Shown: positions 1 to 6,183 of the stretch, piece by piece
Position numbering within the stretch: the first letter of the stretch is position 1
Layout: each line of letters begins with the position of its first letter
Source of the DNA: CAMCYM01 sp041191165
GTDB lineage: Bacteria; Bacteroidota; Bacteroidia; Flavobacteriales_D; Sanyastnellaceae
Assembly (NCBI GenBank): GCA_041191165.1
Contig: JBEEPJ010000090.1
Span: forward strand, 1 to 7,862
Length of the DNA stretch: 7,862 nt
Direction: 5' to 3'
The notes under the pieces: model-generated
Told to the model about the DNA's origin: nothing
Database searches by the model: none
The model's input: only the letters and a program-made list of their open reading frames with translations
Position numbers and translations under genes: made by a program

Positions 1-842
1 GCCCCGCCTGCCGGCCAAACCACCATCACCTGCCCCCCTGCCCGGGTCGGATTGGGCATGACCACGCCGCGTTGCGCGGACGCATCGGATACCCCCCCTT
101 CTTCCACGTCCAGCGCAAACGACTGCACCCAAACTGCAAACGCCTGCTCCGTCACCACCGGTTCCCCTCCCCCAGCCGTATCATCGATGGTCGTGACCAG
201 CACCAAGCCAACCAACGGCGAAGAATGATCTGCATGGTAGAAATAGCTGCCATCTATCATGATCTCATAATCGCCGACCGAGGTGTGATCCACAATCTCC
301 TCCTGCATGTCCACCCGGTAAACGTTTTCCCAAACAGACCCCCCAGGCAGCGTCAGGGTTCCTTGGCCCACACACGCCGACGATACCGTACCGGAACGCA
401 CCACCGTCACGCCTCCAGCGCCATATGTACAAGCCAGGGCATCGGAATGGACATCCCCGAGGGCGAACGGGTATGGATGATAGGTTTCGGGATCCGAATA
501 CGCCACCACCATGTTGCCCTGCAAGCCCCCGTGGTAGACGAAGGCCCCGTCCCAGCTGTAAAACAGGTCCGTGCCATTCTCAACAATCCACCACTGCGCT
601 CCGCCGAAGGATTTGGCCAACGGGTGTTGTGCCACCGGCTGGAGGGTTCGTGTAACGGCCGCACCTTGGGGCTGGAGCTCGGAAAAATCCCAGGTCGCGC
701 CTGCACCCTGAAAGCCCGGCGCCGTGTAGGCCCCCGCACGCAGCACATACGAACCCACGGCCGAAACGTCGGGCGCCTGGAGCTGGGCAATCGAGCCGAG
801 CGGCAAACACCCGCAACAGGCCAAGAGAAGAATGCGATTCAT
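1..842 (-). CDS. T9SS type A sorting-domain secreted protein, partial (3' end missing)
   Basis: An open frame runs from an ATG at 842 off the left edge, giving 280 residues without a stop. It begins with a signal peptide (MNRILLLACCGCLPLGSIAQ, likely cut near residue 20). The LLAC inside it resembles a lipobox, but the hydrophobic stretch before that Cys is very short. The body (about 21-240) is rich in Gly, aromatic residues and beta-prone segments, and I recognise no named domain. At residues 262-265 the sequence MPNP followed by TRAGG and a Val-rich strand (QVMVVWPAGG) matches the opening of a type A T9SS C-terminal sorting domain; roughly 60 more residues are expected beyond the edge. By family knowledge such a protein crosses the inner membrane by Sec and the outer membrane by T9SS, then is released or surface-anchored. 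It lies 57 bases downstream of tRNA-Leu but behind a terminator, so it probably has its own promoter. Function unknown. Confidence 0.85.
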   Translation of the reverse strand, partial: MNRILLLACCGCLPLGSIAQLQAPDVSAVGSYVLRAGAYTAPGFQGAGATWDFSELQPQGAAVTRTLQPVAQHPLAKSFGGAQWWIVENGTDLFYSWDGAFVYHGGLQGNMVVAYSDPETYHPYPFALGDVHSDALACTYGAGGVTVVRSGTVSSACVGQGTLTLPGGSVWENVYRVDMQEEIVDHTSVGDYEIMIDGSYFYHADHSSPLVGLVLVTTIDDTAGGGEPVVTEQAFAVWVQSFALDVEEGGVSDASAQRGVVMPNPTRAGGQVMVVWPAGG

Positions 843-847
843 GCCTT

Positions 848-855
848 CGAAGGTA
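848..855 (-). promoter_or_regulatory. Possible -7 box of the type A cargo gene
   Basis: On the minus strand TACCTTCG differs by one base from the Bacteroidota -7 consensus TAnnTTTG and ends five bases before the ATG at 842. No TTG lies 17-23 bases upstream; a TTCG sits inside the right arm of the tRNA terminator. Only 17 bases separate the end of that terminator's T-tract from the start codon, so a separate promoter would have to be about here and would give an almost leaderless message. Weak motif, inferred mainly from position. Confidence 0.3.
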
Positions 856-859
856 CCAG

Positions 860-896
860 AAAAAAAACAGCCCCGAACCTTGGCGATTCGAGGCTG
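860..896 (-). terminator. Intrinsic terminator of tRNA-Leu
   Basis: On the minus strand, three bases after the tRNA 3' end, CAGCCTCGAA (896-887) pairs with TTCGGGGCTG (877-868). This is a 10-bp stem with one G-U pair, a 9-base loop (886-878), and then eight consecutive T (867-860). It is a classic rho-independent terminator and should separate tRNA transcription from the downstream secreted-protein gene. Confidence 0.88.
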
Positions 897-899
897 GAG

Positions 900-981
900 T
901 ACCCGGAGTGGGAATCGAACCCACACTCCTTTCGGAACACGAGTTTGAGTCGTGCGCGTCTACCTGTTCCGCCATCCGGGC
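900..981 (-). tRNA. tRNA-Leu (anticodon CAA)
   Basis: The minus-strand sequence folds as a class II tRNA of 82 bases. The acceptor stem pairs GCCCGGA with TCCGGGT (first pair G-U) and has discriminator A at 900. The anticodon stem CACGA/TCGTG holds loop CTCAAAC, giving anticodon CAA, which reads UUG. The long variable arm has a TCC/GGA stem closed by GAAA, and the T-arm is GTGGG-TTCGATT-CCCAC. The long variable arm and A73 are leucine identity features. CCA is not encoded, so the 3' end must be completed by the CCA-adding enzyme. It has its own promoter upstream and an intrinsic terminator directly downstream. Confidence 0.97.
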
Positions 982-984
982 AGG

Positions 985-1036
985 TCTTGTGGACAGGACG
1001 GCAAAAATACAACAGAGAGCGTTGCAATCCACAAGA
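985..1036. repeat. 9-bp inverted repeat flanking the tRNA-Leu promoter
   Basis: TCTTGTGGA (985-993) and TCCACAAGA (1028-1036) are perfect reverse complements separated by 34 bases. The -7 box lies between them, and the candidate -33 TTG lies inside the 1028-1036 arm. It could be a two-site operator or chance; no protein can be assigned. Confidence 0.4.
1002..1034 (-). promoter_or_regulatory. Bacteroidota-type promoter for tRNA-Leu
   Basis: On the minus strand TATTTTTG (1009-1002) is an exact match to the -7 consensus TAnnTTTG. A TTG at 1034-1032 lies 22 bases upstream, within the 17-23 base spacing described for flavobacterial TTG/TAnnTTTG promoters. Transcription would begin around 995-998, leaving roughly 15 bases of 5' leader for RNase P to remove before the tRNA 5' end at 981. 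Confidence 0.7.
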
Positions 1037-1113
1037 AAACATTTCCGTTCTTCGCGCCGCGAAATTCCGCAGATTCCGGAAGTTGACCCTGGGGGACAGC
1101 GTGGCGTTATCTG

Positions 1114-1140
1114 TTTGGCTTTCAATATTATAGCTATCTC
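1114..1140 (+). promoter_or_regulatory. Possible bipA promoter region
   Basis: The 178-base region between tRNA-Leu and bipA (982-1159) contains on the plus strand a TTTG (1114-1117), followed by the AT-rich segment 1121-1137 (ttcaatattatagctat), the only AT-rich patch before the gene. With the TTTG as -33 element, a poor -7 match begins at 1135 after 17 bases; TATTAT at 1126-1131 is another possible core. The start codon is 20 bases further on. No single hexamer pair is convincing. Confidence 0.3.
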
Positions 1141-1159
1141 ATCCCTGCACCTCTTCGAC

Positions 1160-2923
1160 ATGAGCGAAATTCGAAATGTGGCCATCATCGCCCACGTTGA
1201 CCATGGAAAAACCACTTTGGTGGATAAAATCATTCACCAATGTCAGGTGGTGGATGCGCGCAAGGAAACCGGCGAATTGATCCTCGACAACAACGATCTC
1301 GAGCGCGAGCGGGGCATCACGATTCTGGCCAAGAACGTGTCTGCGAATTGGAAGGGAGTGAAAATCAACATCTTGGACACGCCAGGTCACGCGGACTTCG
1401 GTGGCGAAGTGGAGCGGGTGCTCAAGATGGCCGACGCCGTATTGCTGGTGGTGGATGCTTTCGAGGGACCCATGCCCCAGACGCGATTCGTGCTGGGCAA
1501 GGCGCTGGAGCTGGGGCTCAAGCCCATCGTCGTCATCAACAAGGTGGACAAGGAAAACTGCACGCCGGACTTGGTTCAGGAGCAGGTTTTCGACCTGATG
1601 TTCACCTTGGGCGCCACGGAGGAACAGCTGGATTTTCCGACCGTTTACGGCTCGGCGAAGCAGAATTGGATGGGGCCGGATTGGCGGACACCGACCGGTG
1701 ACATCACCTATCTCCTCGATGTGGTTTTGGAGCACGTGCCCGCCGCACCTTACGTGGAAGGCACACCCCAATTGCAAATCACCTCGCTCGACTACAGCCG
1801 CTACACCGGCAGGATCGCGATCGGACGGTTGTTCCGGGGCGACCTTCACGCGAACAAGGATTATTCGCTCTGCACAGCAAGCGGCAACCGCAAGGTGCGC
1901 ATCAAGGAGTTGTACGTGTTCAGCGGACTCGGGCGGGAAAAAGTGGACCATGTCCGCAGCGGCGACCTCTGCGCCATCACGGGGATGGAGGGATTTGAGA
2001 TCGGCGACACGGTGGCCGACCTGGAGAATCCCGAAGCCATGCCCCGCATCGCGGTGGATGAGCCTACGATGAGCCTGCTCTTCACCATCAACACCTCGCC
2101 CTTCCTGGGCCGTGATGGCGAGTTCCTGACCAGTCGCCACATCCGGGAACGGTTGGATGCGGAGTTGCAAAAGAATTTGGCCTTGCGTGTGGAGCCCACC
2201 GACAGCGAGGACAAGTGGACCGTCTTCGGGCGCGGCATTCTGCACCTGTCCGTCCTCATCGAGACCATGCGCCGCGAGGGATACGAGATGCAAATCGGCA
2301 AGCCGCGCGTGCTCTTCAAGGAAATCGACGGCGCGCTGCACGAGCCCTACGAGCATCTCGTCATCGATGTCCCCCAGGAAGTGGCGGGCAAAGCCACGGA
2401 ATTGGTGATGATGCGCAAAGGCCAAATGCAGGTCATGCAAGCGAAAGGCGACCTCCAACACCTCGAATTCCGCATCCCCTCCCGCGGCCTCATCGGGTTG
2501 CGGAACCAGGTCTTGACGGCCACCGCGGGGGAAGCCGTGATGACGCACCGGCTGGACGGCTACGACGTACACTGCGGCGAACTCGCCACACGCCACTCCG
2601 GTTCGCTCACCAGCGCCGAAACCGGCCAAGCCCGTGCCTACGAAATCGACCGCCTCCAGGACCGCGGAACCTTTTTCATCGATCCAGGCGAAGACATCTA
2701 CAAAGGCCAAGTGGTCGGCGAATGCGCCCGCGACAACGACATGGAGCTCAACCTCATCCGCGGCAAGAAGCTCACCAACATGCGGGCCAGCGGCTCGGAC
2801 AAAGGCCTTCGCATCGCACCAGCCAAGAAGATGTCGCTCGAGGAATTCATGGAATTCATCGCGGACGACGAGTACTTGGAGGTCACCCCCAAGGCTTTGC
2901 GGGTCCGCAAAATCCCCAAGTAA
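1160..2923 (+). CDS. bipA: Translational GTPase BipA/TypA
   Basis: A 587-residue protein, about the usual BipA length (600 or slightly more). It is an EF-G-like, ribosome-associated GTPase implicated in 50S subunit assembly and in growth under cold or other stress. All G motifs are intact: G1 AHVDHGKTT (11-19), G2 RGIT (51-54), G3 DTPGH (73-77), G4 NKVD (127-130) and G5 GSAK (164-167). A beta-barrel domain II follows (about 205-290), then an EF-G III-like domain (about 305-385, with FGRGILHLSVLIETMRREGY from 356), a V-like domain with SRGLIGLRNQ (441-450), and the BipA-specific C-terminal domain (about 480-587, with RASGSDKGLRIAPAKKM). There is no EF-G domain IV, as expected. The ATG at 1160 gives the family N-terminus MSEIRNVAIIAHVDHGKT; extending upstream would run into the tRNA gene. 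No clear Shine-Dalgarno sequence is present, which is common in this phylum. It converges with the sulfotransferase gene. Confidence 0.97.
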   Translation: MSEIRNVAIIAHVDHGKTTLVDKIIHQCQVVDARKETGELILDNNDLERERGITILAKNVSANWKGVKINILDTPGHADFGGEVERVLKMADAVLLVVDAFEGPMPQTRFVLGKALELGLKPIVVINKVDKENCTPDLVQEQVFDLMFTLGATEEQLDFPTVYGSAKQNWMGPDWRTPTGDITYLLDVVLEHVPAAPYVEGTPQLQITSLDYSRYTGRIAIGRLFRGDLHANKDYSLCTASGNRKVRIKELYVFSGLGREKVDHVRSGDLCAITGMEGFEIGDTVADLENPEAMPRIAVDEPTMSLLFTINTSPFLGRDGEFLTSRHIRERLDAELQKNLALRVEPTDSEDKWTVFGRGILHLSVLIETMRREGYEMQIGKPRVLFKEIDGALHEPYEHLVIDVPQEVAGKATELVMMRKGQMQVMQAKGDLQHLEFRIPSRGLIGLRNQVLTATAGEAVMTHRLDGYDVHCGELATRHSGSLTSAETGQARAYEIDRLQDRGTFFIDPGEDIYKGQVVGECARDNDMELNLIRGKKLTNMRASGSDKGLRIAPAKKMSLEEFMEFIADDEYLEVTPKALRVRKIPK

Positions 2924-2926
2924 TCC

Positions 2927-3691
2927 CTACGAAGGTCGCTCGTTGAGCTCCGCCTTGATGCGGAGCAATTCACGGTACAACGCCTCCTCTTCCGGGTAAA
3001 TACGGGCGATGGCTTCGCTGACCCTTCCCTCCACTGAACGTTGGGATTGCAAGGCATTCTGCCGTTGCATGGGCACCGCCTTGCCATAAAATCGCGAGAA
3101 CATTCTTTCCCAATCCGCCTCCATCGTCTCAACTTCTCCCACAAACACGATGCGGTGACGCTGGGATCTCAGGTACTCCACATCCCCGAAGTAATGGGCA
3201 TACGACAGCTTGAGATGAAAAATGTGGCGCCAAGCATATTGCGCCGCTTCCTGCCCCGTCCCCTCTGACGAAAGGGTGGCGTCTACCAACTGATCGAATG
3301 TGCCAAATCGCTGAAATACCGCAGCCTCCTCCTCGGTCCATTCCACCAGGTAACTGGGAAATCCCTTCCGGTACATGTGCTCAAAACCAGATGCAAACCG
3401 GGTTTCCGGCCGACGAATGATGCACGCCACTTTTGCCCCCCAGGGAATCTTCTTCAACCCAAACAGATGCGGCATCGGCACCAGAAATGAAGTAGATGAT
3501 TCAATCCCTAAGCGTTTCATCGCCTCCAGCACACTCGTCCCTCCCGCTTTGTTGATGTGCATGTAGTACACCAATTCCTTGCCCTTGATCCTCGCGAGCA
3601 AAGGGTATAGCACCCTTTCCCTCAAGTACATGCGCTCCACCCGACCCCTCCAGGTCTGGATGCTCAAATTTCGCCTTAAAAAAGCTTGCAT
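2927..3691 (-). CDS. Sulfotransferase family 2-like protein
   Basis: A 254-residue protein with the two PAPS-binding signatures of the sulfotransferase superfamily. HINKAGGTS (45-53) corresponds to the 5'-phosphosulfate loop (usual form HIPKTGGTS). RRPETRFASGF (93-103) corresponds to the 3'-phosphate motif (usual form RDPxxRxxSxF). This resembles the Sulfotransfer_2 group, whose known members move sulfate from PAPS to carbohydrate hydroxyls. In bacteria such enzymes may modify surface glycans, but the acceptor here is unknown. There is no signal peptide; a Tyr/Leu-rich stretch (22-44) precedes the first motif and the tail is helical and charged. The ATG at 3691 is chosen. An in-frame ATG at 3631 (Met21) would still include both motifs and would leave a 60-base leader after the strong promoter box just upstream. 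The gene is 44 bases downstream of the histidine kinase and probably has its own promoter. Its stop is three bases from the bipA stop. Confidence 0.82.
   Translation of the reverse strand: MQAFLRRNLSIQTWRGRVERMYLRERVLYPLLARIKGKELVYYMHINKAGGTSVLEAMKRLGIESSTSFLVPMPHLFGLKKIPWGAKVACIIRRPETRFASGFEHMYRKGFPSYLVEWTEEEAAVFQRFGTFDQLVDATLSSEGTGQEAAQYAWRHIFHLKLSYAHYFGDVEYLRSQRHRIVFVGEVETMEADWERMFSRFYGKAVPMQRQNALQSQRSVEGRVSEAIARIYPEEEALYRELLRIKAELNERPS
2947..2966. terminator. Hairpin at the bipA/sulfotransferase convergence (possible terminator)
   Basis: GCTCCGC (2947-2953) and GCGGAGC (2960-2966) form a perfect 7-bp stem with the 6-base loop CTTGAT. It starts 23 bases after the bipA stop and lies within the last codons of the minus-strand sulfotransferase gene. 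Neither strand has a T-tract after it, so it is at best a weak or factor-assisted terminator for bipA. It is the only strong hairpin I see near this junction. Confidence 0.35.
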
Positions 3692-3692
3692 T

Positions 3693-3716
3693 GTCGCAAA
3701 TTTAACAATTCGCGAC
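3693..3716. repeat. 24-bp imperfect inverted repeat at the sulfotransferase start
   Basis: Read on the minus strand, GTCGCGAATT, spacer GTTA and AATTTGCGAC form a 10-bp dyad: nine Watson-Crick pairs and one G-U as RNA. It ends one base before the ATG at 3691 and overlaps the -7 box. It could be an operator. In read-through RNA from the kinase gene it could be a hairpin blocking the start codon. Confidence 0.55.
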
Positions 3717-3728
3717 CAAGCCGCTCAA
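3697..3728 (-). promoter_or_regulatory. Consensus TTG/TAnnTTTG promoter of the sulfotransferase gene
   Basis: On the minus strand TTG (3728-3726), a 21-base spacer and TAAATTTG (3704-3697) match the Bacteroidota promoter consensus in both boxes and spacing. The -7 box ends five bases before the ATG at 3691. Transcription should therefore start at or within a few bases of the start codon, unless translation begins at Met21 (3631). Confidence 0.6.
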
Positions 3729-3735
3729 GCTCATT

Positions 3736-5214
3736 TTACTTCATCAGTACCCGAAAGACCGTGTGGCTGCCCACCTCCGAATCCAACACGAAGATTTTTC
3801 CCTTGTGCACGCCCTCGATAATCCGCTTGGTGAGCGACAACCCCAGCCCCCAGCCCCGCGCCTTCGTGGTGAAGCCCGGCTGAAACACCTCCGACCATTG
3901 CGCACGCGGTATACCCTTCCCCGTGTCCCGTACATCCACCGCCCATCCCTCCGGCACCCGATGCAGCAGCACGGCTACTTCCCCCTCTCCCTCCATCGCA
4001 TCCACCGCATTGCGAATCAAGTTCTCCAGGACCCAACTGATCAGCGGCAACGACAGAGCCACCCGACAACCTTCTGACCGGTCGACAAACGACAATCGCA
4101 CCCGTCCTCCGATGCGCGGGCGCATGTAGTCCACGGTCGATGCCACCACCGCCCCCAACTCCTCTTGCGTCAGCTTGGGATCCGATCCGATTTTGCTGAA
4201 ACGATCCACCACCGTATTGAGCCGCTCCACGTCCTTGTTCATCTCCCGCAGGTACTCCGGATTCACCCCCTCCTGCTCCAGCAAACCCACCCATGCCATC
4301 AAAGAACTCATCGGCGTGCCGAGTTGATGCGCGGTTTCCTTGGCCATTCCCACCCAAACCTGATTCTGCTCCGCTCGCCGGTAGCTGTTAAAAATCAAAT
4401 AGGCCACCACCAAAAACACCCCGATCAAGATCAATTGCACCAAGGGGAAATACCGCAGCTGCTTCAGGACCACAGAATCCTCGTAATACACGAAATGCTT
4501 GCCCTCCAGAGGCAAATCCACGACTATGGGCTCATTCTGCGACTCCATCAACTCCAACCGTTGCCGCAAGCGCACCGCATCAGCCACCACGGAGGAATCC
4601 ACGCCCTGAAAACGCACCGCACGCGACTGCGTACTGTCCATGAGAATCACCGGAACCGAGGCACTGTTGATCACCGTCTCCGAAATGAAAGACCCAATCA
4701 AATCACCCATCACCCGCTTGAGTTCGCTCAACCTGACACTCTCGCTCCAATACACCGTCGTCCCCTCTCCCTCAAAAACAATGGGTTTGTGTGCGCGAGC
4801 CATCGCCAGCCGCAGCGAGTCGGAGTCCCACTCCTCCGGCACGTTCACCCGGAACTGATAATCTCCCTTGCCATTGTACACGACGACGGGAATGGACGTG
4901 TTAGACCAAACAAACCCCGTCACAAAAGACAAATCCTCATATCCTTCCGGATGGGTCAAAATCTGATACGCCTGCGCCAACCGATCCGCCTTCATCCGTT
5001 CCTCCGCCTCCAATTCCTCGAACAACGTTTGGGTGTAACTCACCAGGGCCGCACGCTGCTGAATCGCCTTCGACCACATGGCCACCTTGCGCTTCTCCTC
5101 CTGCCGGATTCGCTCCGCGATGTGATTGGAATAACCCAATGTGGCCACGACAATCAATCCCGCCACACCCAGCAAAACCCGCTTCCAACGCTGCTTGTTC
5201 GTGTAGAGGCTCAA
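3736..5214 (-). CDS. Membrane-bound sensor histidine kinase (orphan in this window)
   Basis: A 492-residue transmembrane kinase. Membrane segments lie at about 12-28 and 256-278 and enclose an extracytoplasmic sensor region of roughly 225 residues in which I recognise no named domain. The phosphoacceptor is His296 in KETAHQLGTP (292-301), in a dimerisation domain continuing to about 345. The ATPase domain has the N box around Asn402 (ENLIRNAVDAM), G1 DTGKGIP (430-436), F box FQPGFTTK (444-451) and G2 GWGLGL (454-459). The residue after the His is Gln, not the usual Glu or Asp. The start is a TTG at 5214. It gives MSLYTNKQRWKRVLL just ahead of the first membrane helix, and the next in-frame ATG (residue 46) would delete that helix. 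Upstream the frame closes after five codons at the TGA ending the PorP/SprF-like gene, so the two are likely co-transcribed. No response regulator is present. A T9SS-linked role like that of PorY is possible only by context. Confidence 0.9.
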   Translation of the reverse strand: MSLYTNKQRWKRVLLGVAGLIVVATLGYSNHIAERIRQEEKRKVAMWSKAIQQRAALVSYTQTLFEELEAEERMKADRLAQAYQILTHPEGYEDLSFVTGFVWSNTSIPVVVYNGKGDYQFRVNVPEEWDSDSLRLAMARAHKPIVFEGEGTTVYWSESVRLSELKRVMGDLIGSFISETVINSASVPVILMDSTQSRAVRFQGVDSSVVADAVRLRQRLELMESQNEPIVVDLPLEGKHFVYYEDSVVLKQLRYFPLVQLILIGVFLVVAYLIFNSYRRAEQNQVWVGMAKETAHQLGTPMSSLMAWVGLLEQEGVNPEYLREMNKDVERLNTVVDRFSKIGSDPKLTQEELGAVVASTVDYMRPRIGGRVRLSFVDRSEGCRVALSLPLISWVLENLIRNAVDAMEGEGEVAVLLHRVPEGWAVDVRDTGKGIPRAQWSEVFQPGFTTKARGWGLGLSLTKRIIEGVHKGKIFVLDSEVGSHTVFRVLMK

Positions 5215-5229
5215 CGCTTCGATGAAAAA

Positions 5230-6183
5230 TCAGTTGTACGCCGGACAAGGCAGCCCCCCCTTGGAACGCGCATCACATGCATTGATGCCCAGCACCAACT
5301 CATGCCCGCCCGGCGCACCTGGCCGCAAGGCGGAGAAATTCGCATCATAGGCATAGGCTAGGGAGATGTAGTCCGCGATGTCCACCTGGAAGAGCAACAC
5401 CAGCGCTCCGCCCGTCCGATAGCCCGCCCCCATGGAGACCTTCCCGTCGTAATCCAGGACGGCCACCGCGTCGAAAGAGGGACGCAAGCCCTTGGCGGCG
5501 CGAAGGGTGGCCGTGGGCATAAAATCCCATTTGCCCTCCAGCGGCACACGCGTACCCGCCAGCATCACCCATCTCCGATGCAGCATGGATTGGATTCCGA
5601 TTTGATCCAACGCGGGTTGGGTCACATTGCCCCAGGTCAAACCCGCAAAAGTCCGCCGATTCTGATACCACAACCCCAAATCCAACAACGGAAAAACCGT
5701 CTGCGCGCTGCCCAACACCCCCGGATCCTGACCCGCTCCCACTTCCGGCAGGTCCAACATTCCCCAATTCAGCCGCTGCTGATAAAATCCCGCGCCGATT
5801 CCCGCTGCCAACCTCGACCCTTTATCCAGCGGCAAATTGTATGCGTAGGCAAATCCCAGAGAGGTGGATTGCCAGGCCCCTGCCTCATCCGTCTCCACCC
5901 GACCTCCGACCCCGTGAAAAGCATCCTGGCTCGCCATCCACGCCCCGTGCAGGTTGGCGTAGGCGTTCGTAGGTGCCCCCTCCATCCCCGACCATTGGTT
6001 CCTGAATCCCACATGGAGATCCAAACACTCCCGGGTTCCCGCCGCAGCCGGATGGTCCTGGAATGGATTGAGCATGCCCAGGCTCCGCTGGGGGAACATT
6101 TGGCCCCAAGCAACAACTGGGCTGACCATCACTCCGACCAGCATCCAGCCGGCTTGCAAGATTCGTCGCATGCTCCTGCTCAT
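5230..6183 (-). CDS. PorP/SprF-family T9SS outer-membrane protein
   Basis: A 317-residue protein with a signal peptide (cut near residue 28, VVAWGQ) and a beta-barrel-like body of alternating Gly/aromatic strands. The family hallmark is at the mature N-terminus: LNPFQDHPAAAG (38-49), like the usual INPAYAG region, then RNQWSGMEGAPTN (61-73). In Flavobacterium johnsoniae, SprF of this family is needed for the type B cargo SprB to reach the surface, and SprF-like genes typically sit directly downstream of a type B cargo gene, as here. The ATG at 6183 overlaps the cargo stop as ATGA, which fixes the start and implies translational coupling; an ATG at 6171 (MRRILQ) is the alternative. A longer frame reaching 6300 would add 39 residues ahead of the signal peptide and overlap the cargo gene, so I reject it. 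The gene ends GLPCPAYN-TGA. This is probably a cargo-dedicated paralogue rather than a core component. Confidence 0.9.
   Translation of the reverse strand: MSRSMRRILQAGWMLVGVMVSPVVAWGQMFPQRSLGMLNPFQDHPAAAGTRECLDLHVGFRNQWSGMEGAPTNAYANLHGAWMASQDAFHGVGGRVETDEAGAWQSTSLGFAYAYNLPLDKGSRLAAGIGAGFYQQRLNWGMLDLPEVGAGQDPGVLGSAQTVFPLLDLGLWYQNRRTFAGLTWGNVTQPALDQIGIQSMLHRRWVMLAGTRVPLEGKWDFMPTATLRAAKGLRPSFDAVAVLDYDGKVSMGAGYRTGGALVLLFQVDIADYISLAYAYDANFSALRPGAPGGHELVLGINACDARSKGGLPCPAYN

Noticed and set aside
1051..1065. Small hairpin TTCGC-GCC-GCGAA ahead of bipA, considered as a terminator or leader element.
   Set aside because: It has only five base pairs with a 3-base loop and no T-tract on either strand, about 95 bases from the start codon.
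72..1133. Plus-strand open frame of about 350 codons opposite the secreted-protein gene and tRNA-Leu.
   Set aside because: It runs through the tRNA gene, has no domain-like pattern (Arg/His-rich, typical of antisense high-GC reading), and the minus-strand frame has a signal peptide and a T9SS sorting motif.
1139..2710. Minus-strand open frame of 523 codons lying entirely within bipA.
   Set aside because: A long antisense frame is expected from GC-rich codon use. It is His/Gln/Val-rich with no recognisable motif, whereas bipA on the plus strand matches its family throughout.
3481..3540. Locally lower GC in the sulfotransferase gene (29 of 60 bases), considered as a sign of horizontal transfer.
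   Set aside because: A segment of the histidine kinase (4681-4740) has the same count, and another sulfotransferase line (3421-3480) is 34 of 60, so it is within local variation.
4165..5361. Plus-strand open frame of 398 codons opposite the histidine kinase.
   Set aside because: Its composition is dominated by Arg, His, Gln and Pro with no motif, and it spans the kinase and PorP/SprF-like junction; all kinase boxes are on the minus strand.
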